Below, piece by piece: positions 26,340 through 35,603 of a stretch of 64,000 nucleotides of DNA. Origin of the DNA: Candidatus Methylomirabilis lanthanidiphila (GTDB lineage Bacteria > Methylomirabilota > Methylomirabilia > Methylomirabilales > Methylomirabilaceae). How positions within the stretch are numbered: the first letter of the stretch is position 1; every line of letters begins with the position of its first letter. The position numbers were made by a program, and so were the translations under genes. The DNA lies in assembly GCA_902196205.1 (NCBI GenBank), contig CABIKM010000014.1, forward strand, positions 1 to 64,000, written 5' to 3'. The notes beneath the pieces are model-generated. The model did no database searches. It was not told where the DNA came from and worked only from the letters and a program-made list of their open reading frames with translations.

Positions 26340-27515
26340 CTATCTCCGAAGGGCATGGAGTGTGTTGCGTACAGACTCGATCACTCGCCCAACGTCGGCA
26401 TCCGTCATCCCCGGATAGATCGGGAGTGAGATCGCGCGCTCGAAGATTCGCTCGGAGACCGGAAAGGCTCCCCAAGAGTAGCCACATCTCTTCTGATAAA
26501 CGGGATGTAGGTGCAGGGGAATGAAGTGGACCGAGGTCCCGATGCCGTGCTCTCCCAGAGAACGAATCACCTCGTTTCGTCCGCCAGCCAAAGTAGCAAG
26601 GTTAAGCTGCAAGATGTAGAGATGCCAGGCGTGAGTCCCGTAGTCGGCCTCCTGAGGGATCACGCACGCCTCCACACCTGAAAAGCCCTCATTGTACATT
26701 CTGGCGATCTCTCGGCGGCGCTTATACAAATCATCAGATCTCCTGAGCTGTTGGATTCCCAACGCTGCAGCGAGATCGGTCAGATTGTACTTAAAGCCGA
26801 AATCGAGGATCTCGTAATACCAGTGCCCCTTATCCGAGTACCGGTTCCAGGCATCACCGCTCAGACCATGGAGACTCATCCGCTTGATTCTGGACGCATA
26901 ATCGTCTCGCTCTGTCGTCACCATTCCGCCTTCCCCAGTGGTTATCGGCTTGGTGGCATAGAAACTGAACGCGGTAAGATCACTGATGGTCCCGACCATC
27001 TTTCCTTTATAGGTGGCAGGCAGGGCGTGAGCGGCGTCCTCAATCACGTGAAGCCCACGTGCTTTGGCAAGCTCCATGATCGGGTCCATGTCACACGGCT
27101 GGCCTGCGATGTGCACAGGGATGATGGCCTTGGTCTTCGGGGTAATCAGCGGCTCGATGGTCGTCACATCAATGTTGAATGTGTCCGGACGGCAATCGGT
27201 CAGGACCGGATGGGCTCCGAGGTATGCGACCACCTCCCCGGTAGCGGCAAACGTATAGGTGGGCAGGATCACCTCGTCGCCAGGACCGATACCAACCGCT
27301 TCAAGTGCCAGATGGAGCGCGGCCGTACCGGAGTTGACGGCGATGGCATGTCGAGCGCCGACATAGGCCGCAAACATCTCCTCAAATCTCCTGACCTTCG
27401 GACCGGTCGTAAGCCAACCGGACCGAAGCGTCTCGACGACTTCGGCGATCTCTTCTTCACCGATGGATGGGAGGTGAAACGGGATTCTCTGATACCGCCC
27501 ATCCTCAGTGTTCAT
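26340..27515 (-). CDS. DegT/DnrJ/EryC1/StrS-family PLP sugar aminotransferase
   Basis: 391 residues. AVNSGTAALHLALEAVG and PTYTFAATGEVVAYLGA (cofactor and substrate sites), DAAHALPATYKGK, and SFYATKPITTGEGG with the PLP lysine near residue 180. These fit a full-length sugar aminotransferase, which would turn the 4-keto-6-deoxy sugar made by the neighbouring WbpM-type dehydratase into an amino sugar; the pathway link is inference from synteny. ATG 27515 has GAGGA upstream; the longer frame begins with TTG 27530. The 5' neighbour ends 44 bases upstream. Confidence 0.9.
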   Translation of the reverse strand: MNTEDGRYQRIPFHLPSIGEEEIAEVVETLRSGWLTTGPKVRRFEEMFAAYVGARHAIAVNSGTAALHLALEAVGIGPGDEVILPTYTFAATGEVVAYLGAHPVLTDCRPDTFNIDVTTIEPLITPKTKAIIPVHIAGQPCDMDPIMELAKARGLHVIEDAAHALPATYKGKMVGTISDLTAFSFYATKPITTGEGGMVTTERDDYASRIKRMSLHGLSGDAWNRYSDKGHWYYEILDFGFKYNLTDLAAALGIQQLRRSDDLYKRRREIARMYNEGFSGVEACVIPQEADYGTHAWHLYILQLNLATLAGGRNEVIRSLGEHGIGTSVHFIPLHLHPVYQKRCGYSWGAFPVSERIFERAISLPIYPGMTDADVGRVIESVRNTLHALRR

Positions 27516-27559
27516 ATCCGGTATCCTCAAGTCTCATCGGTCATTTGCGCGGGGGCGCT

Positions 27560-28840
27560 TTAATGAATTTTCTGGAGAGAGACCTGATCGATCCAGGCGG
27601 TTCCTCCGGTAAGATTATCGAGCTTCTGACTGGCGTCTCGTCGGATCTTGAGAACGACAGCATGGGTCTGGGCGGATACCTGAAATGGTATGCGCAACTG
27701 GGACCACGGGTGGTCGCCGATGTAGCTCTCGCTGACGGCGTACCGTCTGCCGTCGAGAAAATCTGCAACCTCCAGATAGGGGCCGCTTGAGGTTGTGATG
27801 CCTGTCGTCTTGATGGAACTACTCAGCAGGTAGCGACTTCCCGGCGTCACCGGAACCACCTGAGACGCGGCGGTCAGTCCAGGGTTGTGAGCGCCGTCAA
27901 AGACGATCTTGAGCGACCGCGCCCCCTCCGTAGAACTCGACGTACTCACGCCAACCTCTACCCCAGTACTCCGCCCAACCCGCCAATCGAATCCGCCCCC
28001 CCACGTCTCGTCGCGCTCGAACCCGGCATTCCACACCAGGTTGCCGAGGCTATCCGCTCTCCCGCCAATCCCCCGCAATCGCAACAGCAGGCCCCAGGCC
28101 GATACCGCCTCCGACAGGTCCCGATGTTCAAGCATCATATTGACATATGATAAGGCCACGCGAGGATCGAGTACTGAAGGATGGAGGTCTGTAAGCCGCC
28201 GCCACACCACCTTTCCGTTCTCAACCTCTTCCTGTCTGATCAGGTAGTCCAGATAGTCCGATACGATTCCGGTCTCAGCGGGTAGGGCGGTCTCGATAAA
28301 ATCTGCCGGTCGCATAAGGGTATGAATAAGGGTGAAATAGGTCCGGCGCTGATAAGGCTCGGTCATCACCAGATGTCGCAGGTTGGTAATCGCGCCCTCG
28401 TAGTCTTCAAGCTGGATCTGGAACAGGGCGGCCTCCCAACGCAGTCTCGAACTGCTGGGATTGAATCGCAACGCAAGCCCCAAGGCGTCCCTGGCCTCTT
28501 TGTCCTGCCCCAGCCACCAGTGGACCCGTGCCGAATCGAACCAGGTCCGGCTTGAGAGGGGATTTGCTCCGAGGGCCATTCGATATTCCTTCAAGGCCTC
28601 CTGATAGTCCTGCACGCCCACGCTGTATTGGCGGATCCGCCCTATATGCTGGTGCCGGTACTGAGGGTGTTCGGGGTGAAACCGCCAGGCGCGCAGTAAC
28701 TCAGGATCGTGGGGAAGTTGAGGGATCGCAAAGGCAGCCGCCCATGGGCGAACGATCATCCAGGCGAGCAGCATGGCGAGGCTTGAAAGCAGGAGGAGCG
28801 CGACGATCTTGTCTCGCGACGTTCTCAACTCGATAACCAT
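27560..28840 (-). CDS. Membrane-anchored TPR protein with carbohydrate-binding-like domain
   Basis: About 426 residues. An N-terminal helix (VALLLLSSLAMLLAWMIV) anchors it, facing the periplasm. Tetratricopeptide-like helical pairs cover about 55-250 (YQEALKEYRMALGANPLS, ARDALGLALRFNPSSS). A C-terminal jelly-roll-like region from about 275 (NLVWNAGFERDETWGGGFDWRV ... AWIDQVSLQKIH) looks like a CBM4/9-type module. This combination suggests a periplasmic scaffold that touches the growing polysaccharide. ATG 28840 has GGAG upstream; the frame is open to 28867. No enzymatic motif. Confidence 0.7.
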   Translation of the reverse strand: MVIELRTSRDKIVALLLLSSLAMLLAWMIVRPWAAAFAIPQLPHDPELLRAWRFHPEHPQYRHQHIGRIRQYSVGVQDYQEALKEYRMALGANPLSSRTWFDSARVHWWLGQDKEARDALGLALRFNPSSSRLRWEAALFQIQLEDYEGAITNLRHLVMTEPYQRRTYFTLIHTLMRPADFIETALPAETGIVSDYLDYLIRQEEVENGKVVWRRLTDLHPSVLDPRVALSYVNMMLEHRDLSEAVSAWGLLLRLRGIGGRADSLGNLVWNAGFERDETWGGGFDWRVGRSTGVEVGVSTSSSTEGARSLKIVFDGAHNPGLTAASQVVPVTPGSRYLLSSSIKTTGITTSSGPYLEVADFLDGRRYAVSESYIGDHPWSQLRIPFQVSAQTHAVVLKIRRDASQKLDNLTGGTAWIDQVSLQKIH

Positions 28841-28910
28841 AACACTCCGTCTCCCCCATCGCACCACTCAACCCAAAAAACCCAATGAACCTAATTAACT
28901 TAACCCGACC

Positions 28911-31217
28911 TTAGGAGTCGCGGTGGGACATCACCGAATCGCGTCGCTCCGATTTCCGGTGGTAGTAGTCGTGATAGTCGCGATAGTATGAATAGCCGTT
29001 GCCATGGATTTCCAGGTTGTTCAGGACCACGCCCAGAATTTTCGCGTTGACGGCGTCGAGCGTTCTCACCGCCCGTTGCGCGGCATCGCGAACCGTTTTA
29101 CCTGCGCGGATCACCAGCAGGGTGCCGTCAGCAAATGTCGACAGCAGGACACTGTCAGTAAACCCCAGCACCGGCGGCGAGTCGATGATCACATGTTTGA
29201 ACTGCTGGCACAGCAGGTCCACAGCCGCCTTCATCCGCTCGGAACCGAGCAGTTCCGCCGGGTTCAACGGCGATTGTCCTGCCGGCAGCAGATAGAGGTT
29301 GGGGATCGTCGTCGGTTTGATGGCGGCGCTGAGCTCTGCGTCTCCCACAAGGAAGTTCGACAATCCGGGCGCCCGATCCTGCTCCAACAGTCGGTGACAA
29401 TCGGGATAGCGCATATCCGCATCGATCAGCAGAACATCGCCGCCGAGTTGCGACAGCGCAATGCTCAGATTGATCGACACCGATGTTTTACCGTCGCCCG
29501 GTTCCGCGCTCGTCACAAGTAGCAGCTTCGGAGGGTTGTCCGGAAGCGAAAAGAGCAGCGAGGTCCGGATGTTCCGGATGGCCTCGCTGACCAGCGAGGA
29601 TTGATCATGATGCATGACCAGCTCAAACGATTCGATGGCCTGGCCGTTGGTCGTTCCTTTCAGGCGCTTCCGTCGTTCGACGGAGGCTAATGCCGGCACA
29701 GCCCCCAGTATCGGCAGCGCAAACGTCGATTCGACCTCTTCGATCTTATTGACCGTATTGTCAAGGTAGTCGGCAAAGAAGGCGAGACCGATCCCCAGGC
29801 TCAAACCAAGAACAATCCCAAGTGTCAAGTTGAGCAGCTTCTTGGGGCGATCAGGCCAGAGGGGGATCTTTGCCCGATCGGTGACCTGAATATTCGTGGA
29901 ATCCAGCCCCGCCGACACCGCTGTCTCCTTCATGCGCTGCAACAGGCCGGCATACAGTTCGCGGTTGATGTCCACCTCTCGCTTCAGGATGTTGTACTGA
30001 ATGGAATCATCATTCGTCTTCAGCGCGACCTGCTTCTGCTTATCAACCGAGACCTGTAACAGATGTTCCGTTTTCACAGCCGCCTCATAGCTCGACCGAA
30101 GCCCGTCGACAATTCTTTGGACCTCGCCGTCGAGCCGCCCCTTCACCTCCTCGACATTACTCTTCAGGGCGATCATAGTGGGATAGTCCGGAAGGAACTT
30201 TTCAGACAGCTTCCTGTATTCCGCTTGCAGACGGTAATACTCTTTCTTCAAGTCAACGATCAGCGCATTTTCCAACACCGATGGGATCGATTGGAAGTCC
30301 TGTCCCTGGGTCTGTCGATACAGCCCCTCTTTCGCCAATCGATCACTGCGCGCCTTCATCAGGGCATCGGTCAGCAGCGAGAGCTGCTTGGTTGTCTGCT
30401 CCTGTTTTTCATCGAGCACCAGATATTGTTTCTGCTTCGCAAACTTTTGGAGCAGCTCATCGGAGCCCTCGAGCTTCGCCCTTACGTCCTGGATCTGTTT
30501 CGCCAGAAAGTCGCCGGCGTATTTTGTCGCGCCCACTTTTTGCTCGATGCTGTGCTCGATAAAGCCTTCCGCCATCGCATTGGCCACCTGGGCGGACAGC
30601 TCCGGCGAGGCGCTCAGAAAAGAAATCTTTACAAGACGGGTATTCTTGACGGGTTCGATCTCCAGCTTTTTCAGGAAGCTCTTCACGACGGGTGACTCGG
30701 TCGTTGAGGTCTCGCCAGGGGATAGCTGTGCTGGCGGTTGATGATAAACGGAGCCAACAAGGTCCACAAGCCACGTCCACGTTGGAGAGGCCGGACCTGC
30801 TGCGCCCTTTCCTGAGAACTCCGGATTGGCGTCAAGTCTGAGCAGCTTGACAATCCGCTCCGCCAGGGAATAGCTTGTCAGCAGCTTGTATTGCGTCTGA
30901 TAATAGTCGTCGGTTTCCTTGTCGGCCGTTGGTGAGACTTGATCGAACTTCAGGATATTGGGTTCTGCCTTGTCGATCTGGAGAGTCGCGGTAGCCTTAT
31001 AGATCGACTGTTGCACAAACGTTGCCGTCGCCACGGTGATCACCGTGACAAGGAAACAGGTCAGCACGATCCAGCGATGCTTATAGAGCACGTGCCAGTA
31101 ATCTCTGAGGTGCGGCTCTTTCTTATCCTCAGGAAACGCCCTGACAGGCCATAGCTGCGGTTTCGCCAGATCTACATTGCCGTCCTTGGCTTTTACAAGC
31201 GCATTATCAGATTCCAT
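28911..31217 (-). CDS. Wzc/GumC-type chain-length regulator with BY-kinase domain
   Basis: 768 residues. Wzz domain with first helix (WIVLTCFLVTVITVATATF) near 60, long periplasmic coiled coil to about 460, second helix LNLTLGIVLGLSLGIGLAFF, then a tyrosine autokinase. Walker A EPGDGKTSVSINLS, Walker A' DVLLIDADMR, Walker B HVIIDSPPVLG. The C-terminus is a tyrosine cluster (YSYYRDYHDYYHRK), the usual autophosphorylation tail. It sets polymer length and drives export together with Wza. The Wza-like gene lies 34 bases upstream in the same direction. Everything needed for a BY-kinase is visible. Confidence 0.92.
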   Translation of the reverse strand: MESDNALVKAKDGNVDLAKPQLWPVRAFPEDKKEPHLRDYWHVLYKHRWIVLTCFLVTVITVATATFVQQSIYKATATLQIDKAEPNILKFDQVSPTADKETDDYYQTQYKLLTSYSLAERIVKLLRLDANPEFSGKGAAGPASPTWTWLVDLVGSVYHQPPAQLSPGETSTTESPVVKSFLKKLEIEPVKNTRLVKISFLSASPELSAQVANAMAEGFIEHSIEQKVGATKYAGDFLAKQIQDVRAKLEGSDELLQKFAKQKQYLVLDEKQEQTTKQLSLLTDALMKARSDRLAKEGLYRQTQGQDFQSIPSVLENALIVDLKKEYYRLQAEYRKLSEKFLPDYPTMIALKSNVEEVKGRLDGEVQRIVDGLRSSYEAAVKTEHLLQVSVDKQKQVALKTNDDSIQYNILKREVDINRELYAGLLQRMKETAVSAGLDSTNIQVTDRAKIPLWPDRPKKLLNLTLGIVLGLSLGIGLAFFADYLDNTVNKIEEVESTFALPILGAVPALASVERRKRLKGTTNGQAIESFELVMHHDQSSLVSEAIRNIRTSLLFSLPDNPPKLLLVTSAEPGDGKTSVSINLSIALSQLGGDVLLIDADMRYPDCHRLLEQDRAPGLSNFLVGDAELSAAIKPTTIPNLYLLPAGQSPLNPAELLGSERMKAAVDLLCQQFKHVIIDSPPVLGFTDSVLLSTFADGTLLVIRAGKTVRDAAQRAVRTLDAVNAKILGVVLNNLEIHGNGYSYYRDYHDYYHRKSERRDSVMSHRDS

Positions 31218-31251
31218 CTGTGTCTCTATCCTTTACGCATACGCATTTACA

Positions 31252-32340
31252 TCAAAACGACGCGCCGACGCCAAATCGGATGAATTCGAGGAAACCGAAC
31301 CAGGCCGACTTGAAGCCGTTACTGCTGACCAGAATGACATCATTCTTCATGACAAGCGGGCCTTTCTGGCCCTGCTCCATCTCATTGAGACTGACCTCAA
31401 TGAGCTGCTTCTTTTGCCCTTTATTCTCGCGGAATATCTTGACACCCTCAAAATCTGCCACCCGGGTAACGCCACCGGCCTCGATGATCGCCTGATCGAC
31501 CGTGACCTCCCTGCCCTTCAGGAGATAGGAGCCGGGTTTCGTCACGGCTCCTCCTACGAAGAAGCTCCCTGCCTTTGGAACGTGGACGACATCTCCGGAC
31601 TGCAGGGGAGCGTTCAACTCATCCCTCCCATTGACCAGCATCTCCTCCAGATTAATTTCGAGTACCGCCTCCTGGGCGGATTTGCCATTCGATGTAGCCG
31701 GAGGTTGCAAGCCGGGCGGTTCAGACGCGGTCGGCGACTTTGTCGCCTTGCGGATCAGATACACGACTTGATCGGACTGCTCGGTAAGTCCTTCAGCCAT
31801 TGCCAGCATATCGACGACCGAACGCGGTCCGCTGACCTCGAAGACACCCGGCTTTTTGACGGCCCCGAGGACGCTGATCCGGTGGCTGTGATGTTCGAGT
31901 ACGAAGACGCTGATTTGAGGATCACGGACGTACTTTGAGCCAAGCGCCGTCTTTATGGTCTCCTCGAGCGCTATCGCACTTTTCCCACCAGCAGACACGG
32001 TGCCCGCCAAGGGGAGTGTGATAAACCCTTCCGAGCTGACTCGAGCCTTGATCTTACTGAGCTCCTCAATGCCGAATACGGAGATCTCCAGGAGATCGCC
32101 TTGCCCCAACGTGTAGTCGCCGGCCAGACTGTCCGGATTTGCCATGGCGAGGATTCGGCTGTTCAGGGCAAGGTTATCCTTCGTTTCGCCACGGGTCATG
32201 CTGGCGATCAAGGCTTCGGTCTTTGAAACCCCGGAACTCGTCGCGCAACCCGAGCCGAACAGCATCATTATCACCCCAAACGACAGGATCGGGATAACGG
32301 CCACTGTTTCCCTGCCGGGTACGATTCTCCAGTCTGACAT
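31252..32340 (-). CDS. Wza-type polysaccharide export lipoprotein
   Basis: About 362 residues. Lipobox MLFGSGCATSS shows a lipoprotein. Poly_export domain from about 75 (YTLGQGDLLEISVFGI) followed by SLBB-type segments (ISVLGAVKKPGVFEV, FFVGGAVTKPGSYLL), ending in a short segment that may cross the outer membrane (SAWFGFLEFIRFGVGASF). Forms the outer-membrane exit channel and partners the Wzc-type kinase encoded next. ATG 32340 is chosen; a GTG at 32355 is possible but has a poorer ribosome site. Confidence 0.9.
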   Translation of the reverse strand: MSDWRIVPGRETVAVIPILSFGVIMMLFGSGCATSSGVSKTEALIASMTRGETKDNLALNSRILAMANPDSLAGDYTLGQGDLLEISVFGIEELSKIKARVSSEGFITLPLAGTVSAGGKSAIALEETIKTALGSKYVRDPQISVFVLEHHSHRISVLGAVKKPGVFEVSGPRSVVDMLAMAEGLTEQSDQVVYLIRKATKSPTASEPPGLQPPATSNGKSAQEAVLEINLEEMLVNGRDELNAPLQSGDVVHVPKAGSFFVGGAVTKPGSYLLKGREVTVDQAIIEAGGVTRVADFEGVKIFRENKGQKKQLIEVSLNEMEQGQKGPLVMKNDVILVSSNGFKSAWFGFLEFIRFGVGASF

Positions 32341-32400
32341 TGTATGATCTTTCACCTTTTCCCGCTATTGCAGCGCACAGAGTGCCTGTCGCCCCGCTGA

Positions 32401-32437
32401 ACACCCCTCTGTCCTCAGAACCAAGACAGAGGGGTGT
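32401..32437 (-). terminator. Strong hairpin after FecR-domain gene
   Basis: 13-bp perfect stem (acacccctctgtc, 32401-32413, with 32425-32437), 11-base loop. It follows the stop codon of the FecR-domain gene within a few bases on the minus strand. It lacks a clear T-tract, so it may stabilise the mRNA or terminate weakly. It separates the regulators/FecR part from Wza onward. Confidence 0.55.
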
Positions 32438-32440
32438 CGC

Positions 32441-33754
32441 CTATTTGGGAGCGACGTCACTGGCTACGGGGTCATCCCCACCACCCGTTAAGGTTGCGGG
32501 AACCACGCTAGCGGCGCCGACGGTCGCACCGCCAATCACCAACCCCGCAATCCCTGATCCTGCCGGAACAAAGAACGCTGCGGCCAGACCGCATTCCTCA
32601 ACCACTACCCATCGTTTTTCAGGTTTCTCTTCCCAGGCCCAGCCAAAGCCACGATACAACTCTTGTTCGGGCCGAGGCGGATCGGCAGGCGGAGAGCCGA
32701 GCTGCACCTCTTGCCATCCGCCCCACACATCCGGGGGGTTCGATGGATGCCACGCCCACACATGCTCCGCCTTGGCCGATTGGGATGGCGGATCGACCGG
32801 CGGCGGGAGCTTGGCTTCGTCGCTGGAAGCCCGGCGGAACCCCGCAAACTGTCCGCACTCTCGCTTAGCAACGACCCATTGATCCTTCCACGCCCACGCA
32901 AAGCCTTCGCGAACCTCTTGCTCAGGCGTCGGCGGGGTAGTCGGCGGTACGCCGAGTCTCATCTCCTGCCACCCACCCTGAACCTCCTGAGGATAAGAGG
33001 GGTGCCATGTCCAGACATGCTCAGCCTTCGGCGCCTGGCTGGGCGGATCGGTCGGTGGAGGGGCTTGCTGTCCTCCGGGCTGCGCAGCAGCGTACTGTTT
33101 CAATGGGACCGTCCGGGACGACTGAGCGGACAGTGTCCGCACCTGCCCTTCTCGTAACCGCTCTGTGACGGAGCCGTTCTGTGAGATCATCACCGCCTCG
33201 CCAGACACGATACGGACCCGAGGCACCCCCACCCTTTGAGCCGTAATGACACCAAGGGTATCGCGATGACCTTGCGTCGTCGCTCTGACGCGGGCCGATG
33301 GGATTCGATCGGCACGGCCGCTCCAGGTGTCGGCGCTTTGGATAACGCCCCCAGGCATCGCAATCCGTACAGATGAAGCAGGACGCAATCTAAACAGGAC
33401 ATTACCCTCTACCACGCGTACGATCGTGGACGATTCCATCCGGGAGATAACCAGCTCTGTCGTAGGGCTGGCTTCCAGCCGACTACCGTCGGTCAGGGTC
33501 AGGGCAAACACTCCTGATCGGGCCCTGATCAGCATCTTGTCGAGCGCAGGGAGCGTTCCCGAACCTAACGGGATCCAATTTTTCCCGTCAACGGAGACCT
33601 GCGCCGGCGCCTTCCCATGGACTTCACCGAGCGGTCGATTGAACGGGGGCGCGCCTGCGATCGCCTTCGACGTCATCACCGATAAGGCAATCAGTAAGAG
33701 CGCCGCCGCTATGCGACTCATACAACCTCTGCGACCTACACCCGAGGCAAACAT
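32441..33754 (-). CDS. Secreted FecR-domain protein with duplicated Trp-rich module
   Basis: 437 residues. Signal peptide (MSRIAAALLLIALSVMTSKAIAG region). FecR domain about 40-210 (LTLTDGSRLEASPTTELVI, VRVVEGNVLFRL). Then two copies of a roughly 85-residue module, each with KAEHVW.WHPS.P, GGWQE..LG.PP, PEQE...GF.WAW and WVV..ECG, joined by PPPTDPPSQ linkers. A Gly/Ala-rich hydrophobic tail follows. FecR domains outside siderophore sensing occur in surface and polysaccharide loci. The Trp-rich modules are unknown to me and could bind glycan. ATG 33754 has GGAGG 8 bases upstream; the frame is open to 33862. Confidence 0.7.
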   Translation of the reverse strand: MFASGVGRRGCMSRIAAALLLIALSVMTSKAIAGAPPFNRPLGEVHGKAPAQVSVDGKNWIPLGSGTLPALDKMLIRARSGVFALTLTDGSRLEASPTTELVISRMESSTIVRVVEGNVLFRLRPASSVRIAMPGGVIQSADTWSGRADRIPSARVRATTQGHRDTLGVITAQRVGVPRVRIVSGEAVMISQNGSVTERLREGQVRTLSAQSSRTVPLKQYAAAQPGGQQAPPPTDPPSQAPKAEHVWTWHPSYPQEVQGGWQEMRLGVPPTTPPTPEQEVREGFAWAWKDQWVVAKRECGQFAGFRRASSDEAKLPPPVDPPSQSAKAEHVWAWHPSNPPDVWGGWQEVQLGSPPADPPRPEQELYRGFGWAWEEKPEKRWVVVEECGLAAAFFVPAGSGIAGLVIGGATVGAASVVPATLTGGGDDPVASDVAPK

Positions 33755-33786
33755 TACCGTTACCTCCCCTCTAAACCATCGTGTGG

Positions 33787-34281
33787 TTACTGAATCGGCT
33801 TGACAAAGCATGGCGCAGGTGCAAATTCTCCTTCTTCCTGAAATGCCAGACTGGCGAGACACACCAACCGGTCAAGCAGGCGCGCCACAACTCGTCGTCT
33901 GGCCCATACCTCCCCACGCTGTACAGCTCGAACCACCTTGATCATGTCGATCCCGTCGTCCTTGACGATATATCCCCGCGCCCCAAGATCGAGCGCTTCC
34001 AGAACGGTTGCCTCGTCGTCGCAGCCCGAGAGGACGATCACCTTTGTGTTCGGGCTACACCATCTGATAACCGGGAGGATCTCTAGCCCGCCGATACCCG
34101 GCGACTCTCTATCTATCGTCAGGATATCCGGTCTGAGTCGTTCTACAGCGGCGATCACCTCACGTCCGTTGTGTACGTGCCCTACAACTTCACAATCCGA
34201 CGCCGAGCTGAACCGTTTACGGCAGACCTCGAACAATTCTGAGTCATCCTCGGCAATAAGAATACGTATTACTGATGACAT
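33787..34281 (-). CDS. Stand-alone response regulator receiver (lost HTH)
   Basis: 164 residues. Receiver domain 1-125 with ILIAEDDSELF, phospho-acceptor Asp57 in ILTIDRESPG, VIVLSGCDDE and YIVKDD, so phosphorylation is possible. After the receiver comes RGEVWARRRVVARLLDRLV, matching the linker GEMWAGRKLLAGILESL of the neighbouring NarL-type regulator. It then ends after about 20 unrelated residues, with no LuxR helix-turn-helix. It looks like a paralogue truncated before the DNA-binding domain. It may act as a phosphate sink or by protein contact. 33 bases before the FecR-domain gene. Confidence 0.75.
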   Translation of the reverse strand: MSSVIRILIAEDDSELFEVCRKRFSSASDCEVVGHVHNGREVIAAVERLRPDILTIDRESPGIGGLEILPVIRWCSPNTKVIVLSGCDDEATVLEALDLGARGYIVKDDGIDMIKVVRAVQRGEVWARRRVVARLLDRLVCLASLAFQEEGEFAPAPCFVKPIQ

Positions 34282-34589
34282 GCTCTACTTCCTCCCGACT
34301 CAGTCCAACCCGTTGCGATTCTCACGGGACATCGCCACAGCGTTACTAACGCAACCGTCGTGCCGTATCGCACCTCGCCTCGACGGCCGTCCCGGACGTT
34401 CCTCTCGGATACTGCCTCGTAGCCGGCCCTGCGCTCCAATCCTTGGGGTCCTTCCATACCACAAACTCTTCCTGCATAAGATAGAAGCGTGAGACCCTGT
34501 TCGTCAATCGGCCATATGGCGTATTGTCACGAAAAAAAAGGACCTACGACTGCAGAATAGTTCAGGATGGGATAACGGCAGGCGAGCGG

Positions 34590-35258
34590 TTAATCTGTTA
34601 GCTCTACGATCCGGTAAAGAGCAAGCTGTAACCGTCGGTTAATTTTTAACTTGCTGAAAATATTGCTTAGATGCGCCTTGACGGTCTTGTCGCTGATCTC
34701 GAGCTGAGCGGCTATTTGCTTGTTTGTCATACCCCGGATGACCCACCTCACGATCTCTTGCTCCCGAATTGTCAGGGTGCTCTGCGTCTCTGAGAATGGT
34801 TGATTTATCTCTTGCGTCTTCTGACGCAAGCTTTCCAATATGCCAGCCAGCAGCTTGCGCCCCGCCCACATCTCTCCGGCATAAATAGTCCACAGCGCTT
34901 TTACAAGATCCTTATAGTCGACTGTTTTCGATACACACCCTTTGGCCCCCAATTGTAAGGCGTTGCCTATGAACTCGTCGTCAGATTCTTCAGAGAGGAT
35001 CAACACATGGGTGTTAGGTGATTGCTTACGGATCACAGGGAGTGTATCGAGTGCAGCCTGCCCAAGCCTGCTCACGGCCAAGAGCAGGATATCGGGTCGA
35101 AGGGCTTCCGTGACGCCGGCAGCCTGATGGCCATCTACCGCTCCGACCACCACAATGGCGGTCTCTCGAGCCAACGCCATTCGAAGTTCTTCTCGAAAGA
35201 GCGCTGAGTCGTCGGCAATGAGGACTGATATCGGGCTCACGGGACCATCGTCTCGCAT
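34590..35258 (-). CDS. NarL/FixJ-type regulator with degenerate receiver
   Basis: 222 residues. Receiver domain with ADDS acidic pair near 15-17, but the phospho-acceptor position is Ala61 (ILLLAVSRLG) where Asp is expected, so it probably cannot be phosphorylated in the normal way. The LuxR-type helix-turn-helix is complete: LTIREQEIVRWVIRGM, NKQIAAQLEISDKTVKAHL, NIFSKLKI. It probably regulates the EPS locus by binding DNA without phosphorylation, or through another signal. It has a good sigma-70 promoter at 35320-35347. It lies 308 bases upstream of the truncated paralogue. Confidence 0.85.
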   Translation of the reverse strand: MRDDGPVSPISVLIADDSALFREELRMALARETAIVVVGAVDGHQAAGVTEALRPDILLLAVSRLGQAALDTLPVIRKQSPNTHVLILSEESDDEFIGNALQLGAKGCVSKTVDYKDLVKALWTIYAGEMWAGRKLLAGILESLRQKTQEINQPFSETQSTLTIREQEIVRWVIRGMTNKQIAAQLEISDKTVKAHLSNIFSKLKINRRLQLALYRIVELTD

Positions 35259-35603
35259 GACACCGCAAACTCCATCCGTTACCTGCCAAAGATGGGAGAT
35301 GCTACATAACTATTTGCTCATATTAGCGATATTGATCTATTTGTCAAGAATCGTTTCCGCTTCTCTAGCCCGCCATGCTCACAACTACCAATATGTCAAT
35401 ACAGTTGATATATATTGTCATTCCTCGACGCCTACATCCTCGAGGATACCGACCACAACCTGAATGGGACGACAATTGCCGTACCGCCATCAGATTTTCT
35501 TGCCATTTCTTACTCTCTTTGCGTATCGTTATGCTGAGACAGCTATTCAGGTAGAAAGGCTGAAGGCTGAAGGCTTAAAGGGTTGTATCATGCGTGACGA
35601 CAC
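35259..35603. other. Divergent intergenic region
   Basis: Contains the sigma-70 promoter for the minus-strand regulator (35320-35347), an AT-rich stretch (gttgatatatattgtca, 35404-35420) and a short gaaggctgaaggctt repeat just before the AsmA-like gene. I could not assign a plus-strand promoter with confidence. Confidence 0.45.
35320..35347 (-). promoter_or_regulatory. Sigma-70 promoter of the NarL-type regulator
   Basis: On the minus strand: TTGACA (35347-35342), 16-base spacer, TAATAT (35325-35320). The -35 is a perfect match and the -10 is close. Predicted leader about 55 bases to ATG 35258. Confidence 0.65.
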
